This document shows positions 4,940 to 7,637 of a stretch of 7,637 nucleotides of DNA, piece after piece; position 1 is the first letter of the stretch, and every line of letters starts with the position of its first letter. The position numbers were made by a program, and so were the translations under genes. Source of the DNA: an uncultured Ruminococcus sp. (GTDB lineage Bacteria; Bacillota_A; Clostridia; Oscillospirales; Ruminococcaceae); the NCBI GenBank assembly GCA_947303535.1, contig CAMYYQ010000040.1, forward strand, positions 1 through 7,637, given 5' to 3'. The notes beneath the pieces are model-generated. The model did not search any database and had not been told where the DNA came from. It saw only the letters and a list, made by a program, of their open reading frames with translations.

Positions 4940-5383
4940 ATGGATACCAAATCACAGCTTATAGTTGCCGATGCAAAGATACTTCCCGAGGTTTTTACAA
5001 AGGTGCTGGAAGTAAAAAAACTTATGGCTCAGAAGGGAGAAAAAAGCTTCGCTTCTGCCTGCAAGCGTATCGGCATTTCAAGAAGCGCTTATTATAAGTA
5101 CAAGGACAGCGTTTTTTCATACGAGGAGCTTTTTAACAGAAAGATCGTTAATATCTATCTGCTTCTCAGCGACAGTCCCGGAGTACTTTCAAGCGCACTT
5201 GTTTTTCTTCATAACCTGAATGCAAATATACTGACTGTTAATCAGAGCATACCCGTAGACGGTGCAGCTGCTGTCAATATTTCACTCAGGCTTACAGGCG
5301 ATTCCGACTCGGAACTCGCTTCACTTAATTCAATTACTGAACTCGACGGTGTTTTAGAGGTCAAGATCCTCTCCGCTGAGTAA
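4940..5383 (+). CDS. pheB: PheB/ThrR-like HTH and ACT-domain regulator (UPF0735 family, 147 aa)
   Basis: The length and layout match the Bacillus subtilis PheB-type proteins, which are 147 residues long. The N-terminal LPEVFTKVLEVKKLMAQ leads into a helix-turn-helix-like segment, SFASACKRIGISRSAYYKYKD (about 36-56). An ACT domain follows at about 70-146, with the ligand-loop motif DSPGVLS (78-84). ACT domains bind amino acids allosterically, so the protein probably senses an amino acid and binds DNA. From memory, the B. subtilis homologue was originally annotated as a possible chorismate mutase and later reported as ThrR, a repressor of the hom-thr operon. The position 20 nt upstream of hom supports threonine-branch control, possibly with autoregulation. 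No chorismate mutase domain is visible. The start follows AGGTG at 7 nt. The family call is firm; the ligand and targets are inferred. Confidence 0.9.
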   Translation: MDTKSQLIVADAKILPEVFTKVLEVKKLMAQKGEKSFASACKRIGISRSAYYKYKDSVFSYEELFNRKIVNIYLLLSDSPGVLSSALVFLHNLNANILTVNQSIPVDGAAAVNISLRLTGDSDSELASLNSITELDGVLEVKILSAE

Positions 5384-5403
5384 TTTACGGAGGTTTTTCT
5401 TTT

Positions 5404-6597
5404 ATGTCAGTCAAATTCGCAGTTTTAGGTCACGGTGTAGTAGGTTCAGGCGTTGTTGAGCTCTTCTATAAAAACAAAAAAAGCATTGAAAAACACGCAG
5501 GAACTGAAATGGATATAAAGTATATCCTTGATCTGAGAGATTTTCCTGATTCACCATATGCTGATAAATTCACAAAGGATTTTAATGATATATTAAACGA
5601 TGATGAAGTAATTTCTGTTGCCGAGTGCATGGGCGGTGTTGAGCCTGCATTCACATTTGTAAAGGCTTGTCTTGAAAAGGGAAAGAGCGTTTCTACTTCA
5701 AACAAAGAGCTCGTTGCAGAAAAAGGTGATATACTTCTTAAAACAGCCAAAGAGCACAACTGCAATTTCTTATTTGAAGCAAGTGTTGGAGGTGCTATAC
5801 CGATAATCAGACCACTTCACCGTTGTCTCGCTGCAAATGATATTTCTAAAGTTGCCGGCATACTCAATGGTACTACAAACTTTATACTTACAAAAATGTA
5901 TAATGAGAATATGCCATTCGCAGACGCTCTCAAGCTGGCTCAGGAACTTGGATATGCTGAAAAAGACCCTACAGCTGACATAGAAGGTCATGATGCCTGC
6001 CGTAAGATATGTATTATTTCTTCACTTGTTTTTGGTAAGCACGTTTATCCAAAGAGCGTTTATACAAAGGGAATTACAGATGTACAGCTTTGCGATGTTG
6101 AAGCATCTGATGTTCTTGGATATGCTATAAAGCTTGTAGCTTCTGTTACAAAGCTCGATAATGGTAAAATTCTCCCCTGCGTAATGCCTACACTTGTTTC
6201 ATATGACAATATTATGTCAGGTGTTAACGATGTTTTCAATGCTGTACTTGTTTACGGCGATGGCATCGACCAGACAATGTTCTACGGAAGAGGCGCTGGA
6301 AAGCTTCCTACAGCAAGTGCTGTAATGGGAGATGTTATCGAAGCTGTAAAACATAAGGTAACTATTTTCTCTCAGACATGGGACTCTTCTTCTGATAATT
6401 CATTTGTTGAAGGTATTGATAATTTCAGATCACGCTGGTATTTCAGAGTTCCAGCCGATTCAGCAATAAACGGCGTTGAAGTATACAACAACGAAAATGG
6501 TCTTTCATATGTAACTACGGAAGAGTTAACATTCGCAGATGCCCAGAAAAAAGCAAAGGATTTAGGCGCACTCGCACTTTTACCTGTTCTTGAATAA
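5404..6597 (+). CDS. hom: Homoserine dehydrogenase with shortened C-terminal ACT region
   Basis: This cytoplasmic enzyme reduces aspartate semialdehyde to homoserine with NAD(P)H, the branch point to threonine and methionine. The Rossmann motif is GHGVVG (9-14). TSNKELVAEKG (98-108) carries the conserved cofactor-region lysine, Lys101. EASVGGAIPII (125-135) and NGTTNFI (155-161) are family signatures. EKDPTADIEGHDACRK (186-201) ends with the catalytic Lys201. GRGAGKLPTASAVMGD (295-310) closes the catalytic core. At 397 residues it is shorter than the roughly 430 of ACT-containing Hom proteins. The tail 342-397 starts and ends like an ACT domain (WYFRVP; EELTFADAQKKAKDLG) but lacks the D-x-PG-V-L loop. 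The ribosome binding site ACGGAGG stands 10 nt before the ATG. It is the second gene of an operon with the ACT regulator, ending at a terminator. Confidence 0.97.
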   Translation: MSVKFAVLGHGVVGSGVVELFYKNKKSIEKHAGTEMDIKYILDLRDFPDSPYADKFTKDFNDILNDDEVISVAECMGGVEPAFTFVKACLEKGKSVSTSNKELVAEKGDILLKTAKEHNCNFLFEASVGGAIPIIRPLHRCLAANDISKVAGILNGTTNFILTKMYNENMPFADALKLAQELGYAEKDPTADIEGHDACRKICIISSLVFGKHVYPKSVYTKGITDVQLCDVEASDVLGYAIKLVASVTKLDNGKILPCVMPTLVSYDNIMSGVNDVFNAVLVYGDGIDQTMFYGRGAGKLPTASAVMGDVIEAVKHKVTIFSQTWDSSSDNSFVEGIDNFRSRWYFRVPADSAINGVEVYNNENGLSYVTTEELTFADAQKKAKDLGALALLPVLE

Positions 6598-6600
6598 TTC

Positions 6601-6630
6601 AAAAGCTCCCTATGAGAGGGAGCTTTTTGT
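6601..6630. terminator. Terminator between convergent genes, probably bidirectional
   Basis: AAAAGCTCCC (6601-6610) pairs perfectly with GGGAGCTTTT (6618-6627), and a further T-A pair closes an ATGAG loop. Five T follow on the plus strand, terminating hom. Read on the minus strand, the same hairpin ends in TTTT, so it can also serve the convergent gene whose stop codon lies at 6630-6632. Confidence 0.88.
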
Positions 6631-7631
6631 TAGCTGTCAGCAATTTTTCTGTATCGTTCCATTAAAGACATGAGATCGTATTTGCACATTTCAGGATTTG
6701 TCTCCATAAGCTTCTCCTGAGTAACAAGACATGGATTCTTTCTGAATCTGTCACTTCTCTCCCCTGCACGCCAACCGATCGAAGCCATATAGCTGCACCA
6801 GCGTCTGTGTTCAAGAGATGCGAGGGCATAGGCAAAGCTGTCACTTTTCAGTTTGTCCAGTACTTCATTCTCGTTTCCGTTCATTCTCCATGCAGAACCT
6901 GTGTACTTCATAATGCTTCCGTCAGTTCCGAGTATGTCTTCAAGCTTTTTATTGAGATCAACTCGTTTTTCCTTGGCAAGCTTTGGAATTATAAACTCCT
7001 TTACTTCATCGTGGTAAGCGGCAGCCTTACTTGAAGAGCGTCTGAACAGTCTGAGCTTATTCCATTCAGACTCAGGATCAACATCGGAATTATCAGTATT
7101 TCCTTCTTCATCAGAAGTTATTATAGAGATATTATTGTACAAATGATTGTAATCCTTAGCAATACGGTCTATCTCGCGGTTGATTATCATATCAAGAGTT
7201 ATAATACAGCTTCTGTCGTCGATTATCTGTACATTGGCAAGAGTTGAGTTTTCTGATGAAATAAATCCCGCAAGTCGTCTGTCTGAATCCATTCGCATAA
7301 GAATAGGAATTTCGTGTCCGTTTTCGCAGAATATTTCCTCAAGCTGCATTGCGCAATTTATAGCAAAATCAATATTTTCAAGTGTGATAACAGCATAGGT
7401 ATAAGGTGTTGAAACAGTTTTTTCACGAAGCAAACTATAAAAATCAAGATACTGTACATTCAATGCATAAAAATTAATTTCAAGTACTCCGTCAGCAGCT
7501 TCATTCTTCAATCTTATACTATTATCACTTATATCAAATGTTTCAGAGCTGAATTGATTTATAAATTCAGCTTTTTGAATTTTTATGTTAGTATCAAATA
7601 CGTCAATAATTATTCTATTCTTATCACTCAT
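6630..7631 (-). CDS. RyR-domain protein with Rossmann-like segment, N terminus possibly outside window
   Basis: Residues about 266-330 match the bacterial form of the RyR (ryanodine receptor) domain: LASLEHRRWCSYMASIGW, then FRKNPCLV and CKYDLMSLMERYRKI. WNKLRLFRRSSSKAAAYH (190-207) resembles the W-x-L, SNR-type linker that often precedes this domain. Residues about 45-165 look like half of a TrkA-N-like nucleotide-binding fold: LEINFYALN, then YTYAVITLENIDFAINCAMQLEEIF and IPILMRM. An acidic Asp/Glu/Asn linker lies at 173-188. No transmembrane helix is seen. RyR-plus-Rossmann proteins in bacteria are poorly characterised, and a ligand-sensing role is inference. The ATG at 7631 is only 6 nt from the window edge. 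The visible upstream codons (GGT ATC) are open and no ribosome binding site can be seen. The true start may therefore lie outside and the chain may be longer. Confidence 0.75.
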   Translation of the reverse strand: MSDKNRIIIDVFDTNIKIQKAEFINQFSSETFDISDNSIRLKNEAADGVLEINFYALNVQYLDFYSLLREKTVSTPYTYAVITLENIDFAINCAMQLEEIFCENGHEIPILMRMDSDRRLAGFISSENSTLANVQIIDDRSCIITLDMIINREIDRIAKDYNHLYNNISIITSDEEGNTDNSDVDPESEWNKLRLFRRSSSKAAAYHDEVKEFIIPKLAKEKRVDLNKKLEDILGTDGSIMKYTGSAWRMNGNENEVLDKLKSDSFAYALASLEHRRWCSYMASIGWRAGERSDRFRKNPCLVTQEKLMETNPEMCKYDLMSLMERYRKIADS

Positions 7632-7637
7632 GATACC

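Noticed and set aside
6662..7398. Short open frames on both strands within the RyR-domain gene region
   Set aside because: They overlap the long minus-strand frame with recognisable domains and lack ribosome binding sites or plausible protein features.
1..7637. CRISPR arrays, insertion sequences, tRNA or rRNA genes
   Set aside because: No regularly spaced direct repeats, transposase reading frames with terminal repeats, or recognisable tRNA/rRNA sequence were seen on either strand.

Overview
The window looks like the chromosome of an anaerobic, low-GC Gram-positive bacterium, most likely a Ruminococcus or close relative (Clostridia, Oscillospiraceae). The reasons are a secreted protein ending in a type I-like dockerin, AT-rich intergenic DNA, strong AGGAGG-type ribosome binding sites, and an ACT-regulator/homoserine dehydrogenase pair of Firmicutes type. 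The genus is inferred; no rRNA is present to confirm it.

Region 1 (1-1725) holds a promoter with an extended -10 box and a tight three-gene operon. The genes encode a small exported membrane-anchored protein (135-398), an unrecognised small acidic cytoplasmic protein (419-697), and an exported non-catalytic dockerin protein (709-1686). A rho-independent terminator closes the operon. This is the least familiar part of the window.

Region 2 (1726-4795) holds glyA (serine hydroxymethyltransferase, 1830-3068) with its own strong promoter, a 12-bp perfect palindrome at the start of its leader, and a strong terminator. A small VOC/glyoxalase-fold protein (3122-3472) begins directly after the terminator T-run with no visible Shine-Dalgarno sequence. 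Then comes rarA (3490-4764), encoding the RarA/MgsA AAA+ ATPase, also followed by a terminator.

Region 3 (4796-6630) holds a two-gene threonine-branch operon. A near-consensus promoter precedes a PheB/ThrR-like HTH-ACT protein (4940-5383) and homoserine dehydrogenase hom (5404-6597). The promoter and leader are crowded with inverted repeats and a hairpin that can cover the first ribosome binding site. The C-terminal ACT domain of Hom looks shortened, so amino-acid sensing may rest with the separate upstream ACT protein.

Region 4 (6630-7637, minus strand) holds a convergent gene whose product ends in a bacterial RyR (ryanodine-receptor) domain behind a Rossmann-like segment. Its N terminus may lie beyond the window.

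The genes are mostly housekeeping: one-carbon/serine-glycine metabolism, the threonine/methionine branch and replication-fork maintenance. Nothing in the window is clearly a new defence or mobile system. The best leads are the small-protein/dockerin operon, the operator-like palindromes at glyA and pheB-hom, and the RyR protein. No tRNA, rRNA, CRISPR array, insertion sequence or riboswitch was recognised, and no stretch over 300 bases lacks a gene.
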